Part shown: in pieces, positions 26,515 to 35,585 of the stretch
Layout: each line of letters begins with the position of its first letter
How positions within the stretch are numbered: position 1 is the first letter of the stretch
NCBI RefSeq assembly: GCF_943193215.1
Contig: NZ_CALPDH010000007.1
Location: 123,030-187,029 of the forward strand
Direction of reading: 5' to 3'
DNA length: 64,000 nucleotides
Source: Acetatifactor aquisgranensis
GTDB lineage: Bacteria; Bacillota; Clostridia; Lachnospirales; Lachnospiraceae
Translations under genes and position numbers: made by a program
Notes under the pieces: model-generated
The model's database searches: none
Told to the model about the DNA's origin: nothing
The model's input: only the letters and a program-made list of their open reading frames with translations

Positions 26515-27465
26515 TCACCAGATGCCGTTGCCGGATACGCGCTTACTGATTGCATTGGCGCTGAGCACCAGTATAAAATTAATGACTGACTGGGCAAGTC
26601 CCACCGCAGTACCGATACTGAAGTTGGCCTGCTCCAGGCCCACGCGGTATACAAAGGTGCTCACCACGTCCGCCACCTCCATGACCGTGCTGTTCTGCAT
26701 CACAAACGGCTGTTCGAATCCAATGCTGGCCAGACCTCCCACTGCCAGAATCAGCATGATGGCAACCGTATCCTTGATGCAGGGAACCGTGATGGCCGTC
26801 ATCATCCTGAACCGGGAACAACCGTCCACCCTGGCTGCCTCATAGATTTCCTGGTCTATGCCTGTCATCGCCGAGAGATAGATAATCGTGTTCCACCCGA
26901 TGCTCTTCCAGACGCCTACAATAAAATAAGTAAAAATCCACCAGCCATTATTCGAAAGGAATTGAACCGCCTGTCCTCCCAGACCTTTTATAATCGTGTT
27001 AATCAGTCCGGATGAGGCAAAAATCTGGTACATCATGCCGCCTACCACAGACCAGGAAATAAAGTGGGGCAGATAGAGAATCGTCTGTACAGTCTTCTTG
27101 AATAACACCTGATTGATTTCATTCAGGAACAGCGCCAGAATGATGGGAAGCGGAAATCCCAGCACAAGCCCCAGTATGTTCAGAGTCATCATGTTCCGCA
27201 CGGCCAGCCAGAAGTTCTTGGAGTCTGCCACCCGTTTAAAATATTCCAAGCCCACCCACGGGCTGTCCCAGATTCCCTTGAACATATTGAAATTTTTAAA
27301 AGCGATTACGACTCCTGGCATGGCCCGGTAGCAAAACAAATAGTAATATAGAACTGGCAATGCCAGCATCGCATAAAATATCCAATGTCTGCGAAGATAA
27401 GACAGCGTTCCTTTGCCCTTTTTAGCCGGATTGCTTTTTTTCAAATTCAGCGGCCTGTTCTTCAT
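26515..27465 (-). CDS. Sugar ABC transporter permease, LplB type
   Basis: Membrane protein of 316 aa. It begins with a basic cytoplasmic tail rich in Lys and Arg and has six helices. The EAA-type loop is DQEIYEAARVDGCSRFRMMT. It has the LplB-type signature FKNFNMFKGIWDSPWVGLEYFK and ends in NAISKRVSGNGIW. The ATG follows AAGGAGGATTGGA. It is the first gene of the operon, about 100 bases downstream of the promoter at 27569-27597. Confidence 0.94.
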   Translation of the reverse strand: MKNRPLNLKKSNPAKKGKGTLSYLRRHWIFYAMLALPVLYYYLFCYRAMPGVVIAFKNFNMFKGIWDSPWVGLEYFKRVADSKNFWLAVRNMMTLNILGLVLGFPLPIILALFLNEINQVLFKKTVQTILYLPHFISWSVVGGMMYQIFASSGLINTIIKGLGGQAVQFLSNNGWWIFTYFIVGVWKSIGWNTIIYLSAMTGIDQEIYEAARVDGCSRFRMMTAITVPCIKDTVAIMLILAVGGLASIGFEQPFVMQNSTVMEVADVVSTFVYRVGLEQANFSIGTAVGLAQSVINFILVLSANAISKRVSGNGIW

Positions 27466-27568
27466 TCCAATCCTCCTTTTCCGTTTCCAGAATGATACCT
27501 CTTTTCCCTCATCATATTTGCAACATAAATCATGTTATAAATATCCGTCAGTTCACTTCCTTGCATCA

Positions 27569-27597
27569 AGTATAGCACTGCAATTATATCGAGTCAA
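27569..27597 (-). promoter_or_regulatory. Promoter of the glycan uptake and degradation operon
   Basis: Minus-strand -35 TTGACT (27597-27592), 17-bp spacer and -10 TATACT (27574-27569). It would drive the two permeases, binding protein and five enzyme genes down to 15610. Confidence 0.75.
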
Positions 27598-28070
27598 TTA
27601 TTGAAACATAATAATTGTTTGTATTGTTTTTTGTATATAACTCACAAAGTTTTGGTATTTTTAGCATTTTTGAGAGTGCCATTTCTTTCCATTGTGCATC
27701 ATGTGCATATTTTTAAGAAATATATGTGAAATATTGTGTGTAGATTTATTTGTAAAAATTTGTTATGCTAAAACCATCAGTTTTTCTGTTGGAAACAATT
27801 TTCCATTTGCAACACTATTTATGTTTTTAATTGCGTTTTTTCTGCCTTGTTATTGCAATATTACTGTGGCATTCAAGAACTGCAAAAACTCAGGATTCAC
27901 AATCGAAATGTGATTCCCACCAGCAGGAACATCAATTTATACTGCACACCGAAATCATTTGCCAACCTAAGGGCATAACAAGTGAGCATTTCTGCGAAGC
28001 AGTACAGACAACAGTAAACGAATATGCTCACGATTATAATCTAGGAAAATGCAGAAAGCGAGGAAAAATT
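27598..28070. other. AT-rich intergenic region between divergent operons
   Basis: About 470 bp of AT-rich sequence between the minus-strand glycan operon promoter and the GH2 gene. The GH2 reading frame stays open upstream of ATG 28071, but the sequence there lacks a ribosome site and family similarity. I found no well-spaced plus-strand promoter for GH2 and no regulator gene; operator sites may lie here. Confidence 0.4.
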
Positions 28071-29873
28071 ATGAGAAGGAGCGAATATCCAAGACCACAA
28101 TTTGTCAGAAAGGAGTGGCTCTGTCTGAACGGAACCTGGGATTTCTCATTCGATGACCACAATCGTGCCTCCTCGGAGCACTGGGAGAAGGATTCCTGGC
28201 AGCTGGAGCAGAAAATAGAAGTCCCTTTCTGTTTCGAAAGCAGATTGAGCGGCATCCAGGACACTTCCATCCATGACAGAATCTTCTATAAAAGAAGGTT
28301 TTCCATTCCGGACAGCTGGTCAGGCAGCCGCATCCTGCTTCACTTTGAAGCAGTGGATTATCAGTGCCGCGTGTTCGTAAACGAACAGCTATGCGCACAG
28401 CATAAGGGCGGGAACTGCGGATTCTCCGTGGATATCACGGACTGTCTGCGACAGGGCGAACAGTCCCTGGCCGTGGCGGTATACGATCCGGCCAGGGACG
28501 AAACCATCCCGAGGGGCAAGCAATATTGGGAAGAAAAGAGCGCCAGCATCTGGTACACAAGGACCTCCGGCATCTGGCAGAGCGTATGGCTGGAACCCGT
28601 GAAAGACTACCATATCACCCAGGTACGGTTCACGCCGGACATCGACCATGATACCGTGCTTCTGGAAGCGGATTTTTCCGATTTCGCGCAGGAAATGTAT
28701 CTGGAAGCGGAAATCAGTTTCCAGGGAGAGCTTATCTGCCGGGATCGTTTCCTGGTGAACAACGGACATGTCTTCCAGCGCAGCATCCATCTGGCGAAGG
28801 ACCATGTCTTATACCGGGACGTCCATGGCCCGTGCCGGTACTGGTCTCCGGAGCATCCTGCTCTGTATGACGTCAAGCTGCGCCTAAAAGTCTCCGGCCA
28901 GGAAACCGACCGGGTGGACAGCTATTTCGGGATGCGTAAGATCCATACGGAAAACGGCATCACCTACCTGAACAACAGGCCCTACTATTTCAAAATGGTA
29001 TTGGATCAGGGATACTGGAAAGACGGCATCCTGACGGCGCCTTCCGACGAAGATTTCAAGACGGACATCCGTCTCATGAAAGAAATGGGCTTTAACGGCT
29101 GCCGCAAGCACCAGAAGGTAGAGGACGCCCGCTTTCTCTATCACGCGGATACCATGGGACTCCTCGTCTGGGGCGAGATGGCCGCTCCCTGCCTCTACAC
29201 GGAACAGGGGGTATGCGACTATGCCGCGGAATGGTTCGAAATCATCAAAAGGGATTACAACCATCCCTCCATCGTGACCTGGGTATTGTTCAATGAGAGC
29301 TGGGGACTCCCGAATCTCGGACTGGACATCCGCCAGCAGGCCCAGTCCACGGGCATGTATTATCTGGTAAAAAGCCTGGATTCCACAAGACTCGTCATCA
29401 GCAATGACGGGTGGGAGATGACCAGAAGCGATATCTGCGCCATCCACAATTACAACCACGGCTCCTGCAGCGAACCGGAAAAACAGGAATTTTTCAGGGA
29501 GACCGTACAGAACAGGGCCATTCTCCTCTCCTGCACCCATGCAGGCAGGAGCGTCTACGCAGAAGGATATTCCTATACCGGCCAGCCAATCCTGATCACG
29601 GAATGCGGCGGCATAAACTATCGTTCGACCCAGACGGGCTGCTGGGGATATACCAGCGCCGACAGCGAGGGAGATTTCCTTGGCCAGTATGAGCATGTCA
29701 TCCGTTCTATCCTGCAGTCCGATCTGGTGTATGGCTTCTGTTATACACAGCTGACAGATGTGGAGCAGGAAACCAATGGCCTGCTCACCTACGAACGGGC
29801 TCCCAAATGCGAATTGTCCAAAATCCGGAAAATCAACGAGACTTATCGGCACAATATCTCGATAGACGCTTAG
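28071..29873 (+). CDS. GH2-family beta-glycosidase (glucuronidase/galactosidase type)
   Basis: Glycoside hydrolase of 600 aa, short for the family. It has an N-terminal jelly-roll (YPRPQFVRKEWLCLNGTWDF), the GH2 block WYTRTSGIWQSVWLEPV, and a TIM barrel. The acid/base Glu is about residue 409 (LFNESWG) and the nucleophile Glu about residue 511 (LITECGG). The motif KMVLDQGYWKDGILTAPSDE is typical of clostridial GH2 enzymes acting on beta-glycosides. The start ATG 28071 follows GAGGAAAAATT; the frame extends upstream but without homology. No signal peptide, so it is cytoplasmic. It is divergent from the glycan operon. The NKG glucuronate-binding motif of beta-glucuronidases is not obvious, so specificity is open. 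Confidence 0.9.
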   Translation: MRRSEYPRPQFVRKEWLCLNGTWDFSFDDHNRASSEHWEKDSWQLEQKIEVPFCFESRLSGIQDTSIHDRIFYKRRFSIPDSWSGSRILLHFEAVDYQCRVFVNEQLCAQHKGGNCGFSVDITDCLRQGEQSLAVAVYDPARDETIPRGKQYWEEKSASIWYTRTSGIWQSVWLEPVKDYHITQVRFTPDIDHDTVLLEADFSDFAQEMYLEAEISFQGELICRDRFLVNNGHVFQRSIHLAKDHVLYRDVHGPCRYWSPEHPALYDVKLRLKVSGQETDRVDSYFGMRKIHTENGITYLNNRPYYFKMVLDQGYWKDGILTAPSDEDFKTDIRLMKEMGFNGCRKHQKVEDARFLYHADTMGLLVWGEMAAPCLYTEQGVCDYAAEWFEIIKRDYNHPSIVTWVLFNESWGLPNLGLDIRQQAQSTGMYYLVKSLDSTRLVISNDGWEMTRSDICAIHNYNHGSCSEPEKQEFFRETVQNRAILLSCTHAGRSVYAEGYSYTGQPILITECGGINYRSTQTGCWGYTSADSEGDFLGQYEHVIRSILQSDLVYGFCYTQLTDVEQETNGLLTYERAPKCELSKIRKINETYRHNISIDA

Positions 29874-29887
29874 CTTCCGGCCTTACA

Positions 29888-29989
29888 TATACTGCATAAC
29901 ACTGAATACCGCCTAATGCAAGCATGCGGTCGAACCAGTCAGCGTTATGCGGTCTGGTCTCATGGCAAGCGAAATCGTTAAGCAGTATA
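29888..29989. repeat. Copy C of a 102-103 bp dispersed repeat (inverted relative to A and B)
   Basis: Begins TATACTGCATAAC and ends GTTAAGCAGTATA, forming imperfect terminal inverted repeats. Read on the minus strand it shares the order of blocks with copies at 46221-46316 and 55715-55817: TATACTGC(T/A)TAAC, about 30 variable bases, a central CATAACGC-like block, TTCGACCG, and a closing GTTATGCAGTATA. It lies between the convergent GH2 and ArsR-type genes. It is the most diverged of the three. Confidence 0.6.
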
Positions 29990-30015
29990 AAATGCCGGCA
30001 AGCGCCTCGTTCACA

Positions 30016-30065
30016 GGCAGGCATCGTCCACTGCCATCCACAGGATGCGGGCGGCGATGCCTGCC
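30016..30065. terminator. Hairpin between convergent GH2 and regulator genes
   Basis: GGCAGGCATCG pairs with CGATGCCTGCC over a 28-base partly paired loop. There is no T-run on either side, so it may be a factor-dependent stop or a stability hairpin rather than a classical terminator. Confidence 0.4.
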
Positions 30066-30069
30066 GCAA

Positions 30070-31047
30070 TTATGCGCAAGGTGTTCCCGGTTCTGCGGGC
30101 TCCTCATCGACTTTGACGCTCATGATCAGCCCCTGGGCATAATCGCCGAACTTTTCTCCAAATAAGTTCATGCCTCCGGCATGGGCCGCGTCAGGCCTGA
30201 CGCCCAGCTTCAGGCTGATATAGTTCCCTTCCTTCAGGCGAAGCGTGTCCACAGTCTGCTCGGAACATTTCACATCATTCTCATAGCAGCCAAGCGGATT
30301 CACCTTGATGACCTTATAGACACCGTACTGCGTCAGGGTATCCCCCCACCATTCAGGATTCAGACGTCCCCGCCTTCCCCCGAAATCCCCTTTGGAAGCT
30401 ATGGTATCCACCTCCTGTCCATTCACCCACACCGTGATATCCGAAGGCCAGTCATTCTGATATCCCGGAGCCTCGGAACAGACTTCGAAGGAAAAGGAGA
30501 TTTCCTGTATGCGGGAAGTCCGGAAAAGAGAATTCGGAAAACGATATTCCAGATAGCCCGTCTCGAACCATAACAGCTGCGCTTCATTCCTGTTCTGGCA
30601 ATAAAAGCTGGACGCAAAATCTTCTACGCCCAAATATCCCCTTTCACTGACTATCCCGCAGTTTCCCGATATCTCGCAATCGAAATAATTTCCGATGGAC
30701 ATCGGAAACTGCAGCACTTTACTGCCATTATGTTCTATTTTATGTTCAAATGCATTAATGTATATGTCTTCAAATGATATCCCGCACACCTTCTGCGCCC
30801 CCCGCACTCCCGGTTTCTCATTAACCGATATCATGCCGGCTTCTTCCAGAACCTTCACGTGCAGCGCCGCGGAAGACTGAGGCAGGCCAAATGCCGCCGC
30901 AATTTCACTGATATTGGCAGAATTCTCAATCAACAGCTTCAGGATTTCCAGGCGCACTTCAGAAGAAAGCGCCTTGCCTACCAGCGCAGTCTTTTCCAGA
31001 TTGACTAAATCGAGGGTTATCCTCTTTTTATTCGCTTTCAAAACCAT
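30070..31047 (-). CDS. ArsR-type winged-helix regulator with large C-terminal beta domain
   Basis: Protein of 325 aa. Residues about 20-95 form an ArsR-like winged helix: LSSEVRLEILKLLIENSAN, the recognition helix near AAFGLPQSSAALHVKVLEEAG, and a wing. The cysteine metal site of classical ArsR/SmtB proteins (CxC in the recognition helix) is absent. The remaining 220 residues are beta-rich (ITVWVNGQEVDTIASKGDFG) and resemble a jelly-roll, probably ligand binding. ATG 31047 with AAGCAGGT is the likely start; GTG 31095 is an alternative. It ends the transcript of the FucI-like isomerase 54 bp upstream and may control it or the nearby GH2 and glycan genes. Confidence 0.82.
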   Translation of the reverse strand: MVLKANKKRITLDLVNLEKTALVGKALSSEVRLEILKLLIENSANISEIAAAFGLPQSSAALHVKVLEEAGMISVNEKPGVRGAQKVCGISFEDIYINAFEHKIEHNGSKVLQFPMSIGNYFDCEISGNCGIVSERGYLGVEDFASSFYCQNRNEAQLLWFETGYLEYRFPNSLFRTSRIQEISFSFEVCSEAPGYQNDWPSDITVWVNGQEVDTIASKGDFGGRRGRLNPEWWGDTLTQYGVYKVIKVNPLGCYENDVKCSEQTVDTLRLKEGNYISLKLGVRPDAAHAGGMNLFGEKFGDYAQGLIMSVKVDEEPAEPGTPCA

Positions 31048-31101
31048 ACCTGCTTTCTTACTTCTTTCCCAAAAAAGCGGGAACTTTCGTGGCACATGCT
31101 C

Positions 31102-32604
31102 TTACATGAACGGATTCTCGGTAGGATACAGAACGCCTTTCGGCTGGTTGTAATTCAAATCCTCCACCGGAACGCCGATATACTTAAAGACCTCGTACAG
31201 AGCCTTTCCGAAATGGCCGAAAGCCACCGCCCCGTGATGGGGATAGTTTTTCTCAATCAATACATGGCGGTAGAAACGTCCCATCTCCGGGATGGCGAAC
31301 ACGCCGATGCCGCCAAAGGACTTCGTAGCCACCGGAAGCACCTCGCCCTGGGCGATATAGGCCCGCAGCTTGTTGTCCGCGGTGGACTGGAGACGGTAGA
31401 AAGTGATGTCTCCGGGGATGATGTCCCCCTCCAGGGTGCCCTGGGTCACTTCCTCGGGAAGCGTCCTGGCCATGATCATCTGGTACTTCATGCTGCAGGA
31501 GGACAGTTTCCTGGTATTGGTATTGCCGCAGTGGAAGCCCATGAATGTGTCGTTGCGGGTATAGCTGTATTTGCCATGAATGGCATCTTCATACATGTCG
31601 TCGGGCACTGTGTTATTGATATCCAGTAAAGTAACCACATCCTCGCTGACGCAGGTGCCGATGAACTCGCTTAAGGCTCCGTAGATATCCACTTCACAGG
31701 ATACCGGGATGCCCATGCCGGTGAGACGGCTGTTCACATAGCAAGGCACGAAGCCGAACTGGGTCTGGAAAGCGGGCCAGCATTTTCCGGCGATGGCCAC
31801 GTACTTGCGGTATCCCTTGTGGTCCTCTATCCAGTCCAGCAGAGTCAGCTCGTACTGGGCCAGCTTGGGCAGAATCTCGGGCTTCTTGTTGCCAGCGCCA
31901 AGCTCCTCTTCCATCTCCTTCACTTTGGCGGGAATCCTCTCATCCCCCTCATGCTTCTTGAAAGCCTCGAAGAGATCCAGCTCGGAGTTCTCCTCGATTT
32001 CCACGCCCAGGTTGTAGAGCTGCTTGATGGGCGCGTTGCAGGCCAGGAAGTTCAGGGGCCTGGGGCCGAAAGAGATGATCTTCAGGCTGCTCAGCCCCAC
32101 GATGGCCCTGGCGATTGGGAGGAACTCATGAATCCTGTCCGCGCACTCCGCAGCGGTGCCCACGGGATTCTCGGGGATACAGGCCTTCACGTTGCGCAGC
32201 TTTAAGTTGTAGCTGGCGTTGAGCATGCCGCAGTAAGCGTCGCCGCGGCCTCCCACCAGGTCGTTCTGGCTCTCCTCGGCAGCGGCTATGTACATGGCTG
32301 GGCCGTCGAAATGCTTGGCCAGCAGAGTCTCGGAAATCTCCGGGCCGAAGTTCCCAAGGTACACACACAGGGCGTTGCAGCCGTTTTTCCGGACATCCTC
32401 CAGGGCCTGTACCATGTGAATCTCGCTCTCTACGATGCATACCGGGCACTCGTAGATGGCGTCTGCGCCGTATTTGGCGGTGTAGGCTTCCACCAACGCT
32501 TTTCTTCTGTTCACGGACAGGCTCTCCGGGAAGCAGTCACGGCTCACGGCTACGATGCCGATTTTGACTTCAGGTAACAATTTTAGCTCTGTTAAATTGT
32601 TCAT
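31102..32604 (-). CDS. L-fucose/L-arabinose isomerase family protein
   Basis: Cytoplasmic aldose-ketose isomerase of 500 aa in the FucI superfamily. The N-terminal Rossmann-like domain (KIGIVAVSRDCFPESLS) is followed by the metal site. VSCEVDIYGALSEF supplies the Glu and TLLDINN the Asp that bind manganese in E. coli FucI, and the C-terminal GHFGKALYEVFKYIG region is conserved. It is about 90 residues shorter than E. coli FucI, so it belongs to a related branch whose substrate may be fucose, arabinose or another sugar. The ATG follows AGGAGGGTTAAGAC. The ArsR-type regulator gene is next downstream. Confidence 0.86.
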   Translation of the reverse strand: MNNLTELKLLPEVKIGIVAVSRDCFPESLSVNRRKALVEAYTAKYGADAIYECPVCIVESEIHMVQALEDVRKNGCNALCVYLGNFGPEISETLLAKHFDGPAMYIAAAEESQNDLVGGRGDAYCGMLNASYNLKLRNVKACIPENPVGTAAECADRIHEFLPIARAIVGLSSLKIISFGPRPLNFLACNAPIKQLYNLGVEIEENSELDLFEAFKKHEGDERIPAKVKEMEEELGAGNKKPEILPKLAQYELTLLDWIEDHKGYRKYVAIAGKCWPAFQTQFGFVPCYVNSRLTGMGIPVSCEVDIYGALSEFIGTCVSEDVVTLLDINNTVPDDMYEDAIHGKYSYTRNDTFMGFHCGNTNTRKLSSCSMKYQMIMARTLPEEVTQGTLEGDIIPGDITFYRLQSTADNKLRAYIAQGEVLPVATKSFGGIGVFAIPEMGRFYRHVLIEKNYPHHGAVAFGHFGKALYEVFKYIGVPVEDLNYNQPKGVLYPTENPFM

Positions 32605-33066
32605 GTCTTAACCCTCCTGATTAGTTTTATTGTTTGGTTCTGATATGAATTATAACTGTTTTATCTCTGCTTTTCCACATTTTTACAAAATTGTTGCAAA
32701 ATAGCTTCAATTGATTCTGTTGACATAGTCCCTCTTATCGGGGAAAACCATTGAACGGCCTGTCTAAGCGTTACCGTAATTTCACGCTTGATGAACGGCA
32801 GCGCCTTTTGTACCGTTGCTGATTCCCAGATGGCGAAGATTGACAGGAATCTTTCTCCGGACGCGGGCAACACTAAGCCTGACATCGGAAAGCTTTTCCC
32901 CATGTCGTGGCAGAGTGTTTTTTGGTTGAAATGCCCTCCATGCACCGTTTCCTGCCTTACATTGTTATTATAGGTTGTTGGCAGAATTCAGTCAATATCC
33001 TTTGCCCTTTCATATGTCAACTGGTTACTATTCAACATTTGGCTCAGAATCCCTATTCCAAAAGAC
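32605..33066. other. Intergenic region between the isomerase and recQ
   Basis: About 460 bp upstream of both divergent genes. A TATAAT box lies at about 32646-32651 on the minus strand, but no matching -35 was found. A 94-codon open frame on the minus strand (GTG at 32945) resembles nothing I know and is probably chance. No strong hairpin seen. Confidence 0.35.
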
Positions 33067-33141
33067 TTGATTCGAGATATAGATTTGAGCTATAATAGAA
33101 TCCGAAAAGGATTCTATTATTCAAGTTCTATAATAAAATCC
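33067..33141 (+). promoter_or_regulatory. recQ promoter with 12-bp perfect palindrome and repeated half-site
   Basis: A TATAAT -10 box (33091-33096) lies 18 bases after TTGATT (33067-33072). From the -10 box onward runs ATAATAGAATCC (33092-33103), loop GAAAA, and its exact inverse GGATTCTATTAT (33109-33120). A third, direct copy of the half-site with one change, ATAATAAAATCC, is at 33130-33141. The dyad covers the -10 box and start point, as a repressor operator would; it could also fold as a 5' mRNA hairpin. Confidence 0.68.
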
Positions 33142-33190
33142 AGGCTCCGCAGAAGGCCCAAAAAACAATTTCAGGAGGAAACAACAGGAA

Positions 33191-35581
33191 GTGACTGCCA
33201 GGGAAACGTTAAAACACTACTTCGGATACGACTCCTTCCGGGAGGGACAGGAAACTATCATATCATCCATCATGGCGGGCCGGGACGCGCTGGCCATCAT
33301 GCCCACCGGCGCGGGCAAGTCCATATGCTATCAGGTTCCGGCGCTGATGCTGCCGGGCATCACTTTGGTGATATCGCCGCTGATTTCTCTGATGCAGGAT
33401 CAGGTGAAGGCCCTGAACGAAGCCGGCATCCACGCCGCCTTCATCAACTCCTCCCTGACGGAGACCCAGATAGGCATAGCCTTAAGCCGGGCGGCGGAGG
33501 GCATCTACAAAATCATCTATGTTGCGCCTGAGCGATTGGAAACTTACGGTTTTACGGACTTCGCAGGCCGGGCGGACATTTCCATGGTGACGGTGGACGA
33601 AGCCCACTGCATCTCCCAGTGGGGCCAGGATTTCCGCCCAAGCTACCTGAAAATCGTAGACTTCATCAAGAATCTTCCGGGGCGCCCCATCGTCAGCGCC
33701 TTTACCGCCACCGCCACGGAAGAGGTGAAAGAAGACATTCTTTGCATCCTGAATCTCATGAATCCCAATGTGACAGTGACCGGCTTCGACAGAGAGAATC
33801 TCTACTACAGCGTGGAGAGCATACGACGGAAAGACGATTTCGTAACAGGCTACATAGAAAAGCATCCCACGGAAAGCGGGATTATTTACTGCGCCACCAG
33901 GAAAAACGTGGACAAGCTCTTTGAGACGCTGCGAAACAGGGGCGTCCCCGTCACCAGGTACCACGCGGGCCTTGACAATGACACCAGGAAGCAAAACCAG
34001 GAGGACTTCATCTATGACCGCGCCCCCGTCATCGTGGCCACCAACGCGTTCGGCATGGGCATCGACAAGTCCAACGTCCGGTATGTGATCCACTACAACA
34101 TGCCCCAGAGCATGGAAAACTACTACCAGGAGGCCGGGCGCGCCGGGCGGGACGGGGAGCCTTCCCAGTGCATTCTGCTGTTCTCGGCACAGGATATCAT
34201 CATCAATAAATTTCTGCTGGAAAAAAAGGATTTCTCCGGACTGGAATACGAGGACGCGGAGCTGATCAAACAGCGGGACCTGCGCCGTCTCCAGATCATG
34301 GAGGGTTACTGCCGGACTACCGGTTGTCTTCGGAACTATATCCTGAACTACTTCGGCGAGAAGCCCCGCCTGCCCTGCGACAACTGCGGCAATTGCCACA
34401 GGGATTATAAGGAGACGGACATGACTGCGGAAGCAAAGCAGATCATCAACTGTGTGGCGGAGACAAGGGGGCGCTACGGCCTGACCATCGTCACCGGAAC
34501 TCTGCTGGGCGCTGACCGGGCCAGGCTGCGGGAGCTGGGCACGATTCATTATAAATCCTACGGGGCGTTGAAGGATCGCAATGAAGCCCTGATACGGAGC
34601 CTGATCAGCCAGCTGGTGGAGGAGGGCTATCTCTATCAGACAGAGGATCAGTACAGCGTGCTGAAGATGGGGAATATCGCGCCGCTGAAAGAGGAAGGCA
34701 CCCGGGTCATCATGCGGCTTTATGAGGAGAAGGAGCCTGACCGTAAGAAGGCTGCCCACCGGAAAAGCACCGATTCCCTCACGGCCGCGGGGTACGACCT
34801 GTTCGAGGAGCTGCGGGAGCTCCGGCTGGAAATCGCCAGGGCGGAATCGCTGCCGCCTTACATTATCTTTAACGATAAGACCCTGATCGACATGTGCGTG
34901 AAGCTGCCCAGGACGGCGGATGACATGCTGAACGTCTCCGGCGTGGGCGAAAATAAGCTGGCGAAATACGGCGGGAAATTCCTGACGGCAATCGCTTCCT
35001 TCGTGGAGGCCCACCCGCATGCGGTGATCAGCATGGAGACGGCGGCCGCCGATACGGACAACGGTACAGGGACAGCCGCTGCCGCCGCAAAGCCTGCGAG
35101 GAACAGGAAAGGGAAAAAGGCCGATTTCCGTCTCGGCGAGAAGGACGCGGCGCAATTCGTCTACCAGGATTTGTACTACATCAGCGACATCAAGAATGAG
35201 CTGAACCGCATCTGCACCGTAGACGGCGTGAAGAAAGTCACCATCGGCATCATCTGGGAATATCTCGTATCCCAGGGCCTGACCCATGAGGAAGGCGTCA
35301 ACGGGGTTTTCGTCAAAAAGCCCACCGCAAAAGGGACGGAATATGGAATCCTGCTGGAGGACAAGGTGACTCCCTCGGGCGTTCCCTACCAATTGATCAA
35401 GTATCCGCCGAGTGTCCAGAAAATGATAGTGGACTATCTGGCCGGGCCAGGGCGTGAAGAGGACGGGAAGCTGAAAGAAGAATATCTGTCCGGTATCAAA
35501 ATAGCGGAAATCGCCAGGATACACGGCAGTACCCCGGACGACATCCGCTCCAGGCTGAAAAGGCATGGGTTGATAGAATAG
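33191..35581 (+). CDS. recQ: ATP-dependent DNA helicase RecQ
   Basis: 3'-5' DNA helicase for recombination repair, 796 aa. Walker A is PTGAGKS (38-44), the DEAH box VDEAHC (135-140), then the helicase C domain ending in YYQEAGRAGRDGEPSQC. The RecQ-C-terminal zinc site has cysteines at about 377-405 (LPCDNCGNC), followed by a winged helix. An HRDC domain (LPPYIIFNDKTLIDMCVKLP) and an Ala/Lys-rich linker lead to an extra C-terminal region of about 170 residues ending in a helix-turn-helix-like IKIAEIARIHGSTPDDIRS. The start is GTG 33191 with AGGAGG 11 bases upstream. It ends four bases from the convergent acetyltransferase gene. Confidence 0.96.
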   Translation: MTARETLKHYFGYDSFREGQETIISSIMAGRDALAIMPTGAGKSICYQVPALMLPGITLVISPLISLMQDQVKALNEAGIHAAFINSSLTETQIGIALSRAAEGIYKIIYVAPERLETYGFTDFAGRADISMVTVDEAHCISQWGQDFRPSYLKIVDFIKNLPGRPIVSAFTATATEEVKEDILCILNLMNPNVTVTGFDRENLYYSVESIRRKDDFVTGYIEKHPTESGIIYCATRKNVDKLFETLRNRGVPVTRYHAGLDNDTRKQNQEDFIYDRAPVIVATNAFGMGIDKSNVRYVIHYNMPQSMENYYQEAGRAGRDGEPSQCILLFSAQDIIINKFLLEKKDFSGLEYEDAELIKQRDLRRLQIMEGYCRTTGCLRNYILNYFGEKPRLPCDNCGNCHRDYKETDMTAEAKQIINCVAETRGRYGLTIVTGTLLGADRARLRELGTIHYKSYGALKDRNEALIRSLISQLVEEGYLYQTEDQYSVLKMGNIAPLKEEGTRVIMRLYEEKEPDRKKAAHRKSTDSLTAAGYDLFEELRELRLEIARAESLPPYIIFNDKTLIDMCVKLPRTADDMLNVSGVGENKLAKYGGKFLTAIASFVEAHPHAVISMETAAADTDNGTGTAAAAAKPARNRKGKKADFRLGEKDAAQFVYQDLYYISDIKNELNRICTVDGVKKVTIGIIWEYLVSQGLTHEEGVNGVFVKKPTAKGTEYGILLEDKVTPSGVPYQLIKYPPSVQKMIVDYLAGPGREEDGKLKEEYLSGIKIAEIARIHGSTPDDIRSRLKRHGLIE

Positions 35582-35585
35582 AGCG

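Noticed and set aside
27831..28070. N-terminal extension of the GH2 frame with a hydrophobic start (MRFFCLVIAILLWHS)
   Set aside because: It looks like a signal peptide, but the following 60 residues have no similarity to GH2 proteins, there is no ribosome site at 27831, and ATG 28071 has GAGG and fits the family N-terminus.
32661..32945. Possible 94-aa gene on the minus strand before the isomerase
   Set aside because: GTG start with only a weak ribosome site, no recognisable family, and it occupies the likely promoter region of the isomerase gene.
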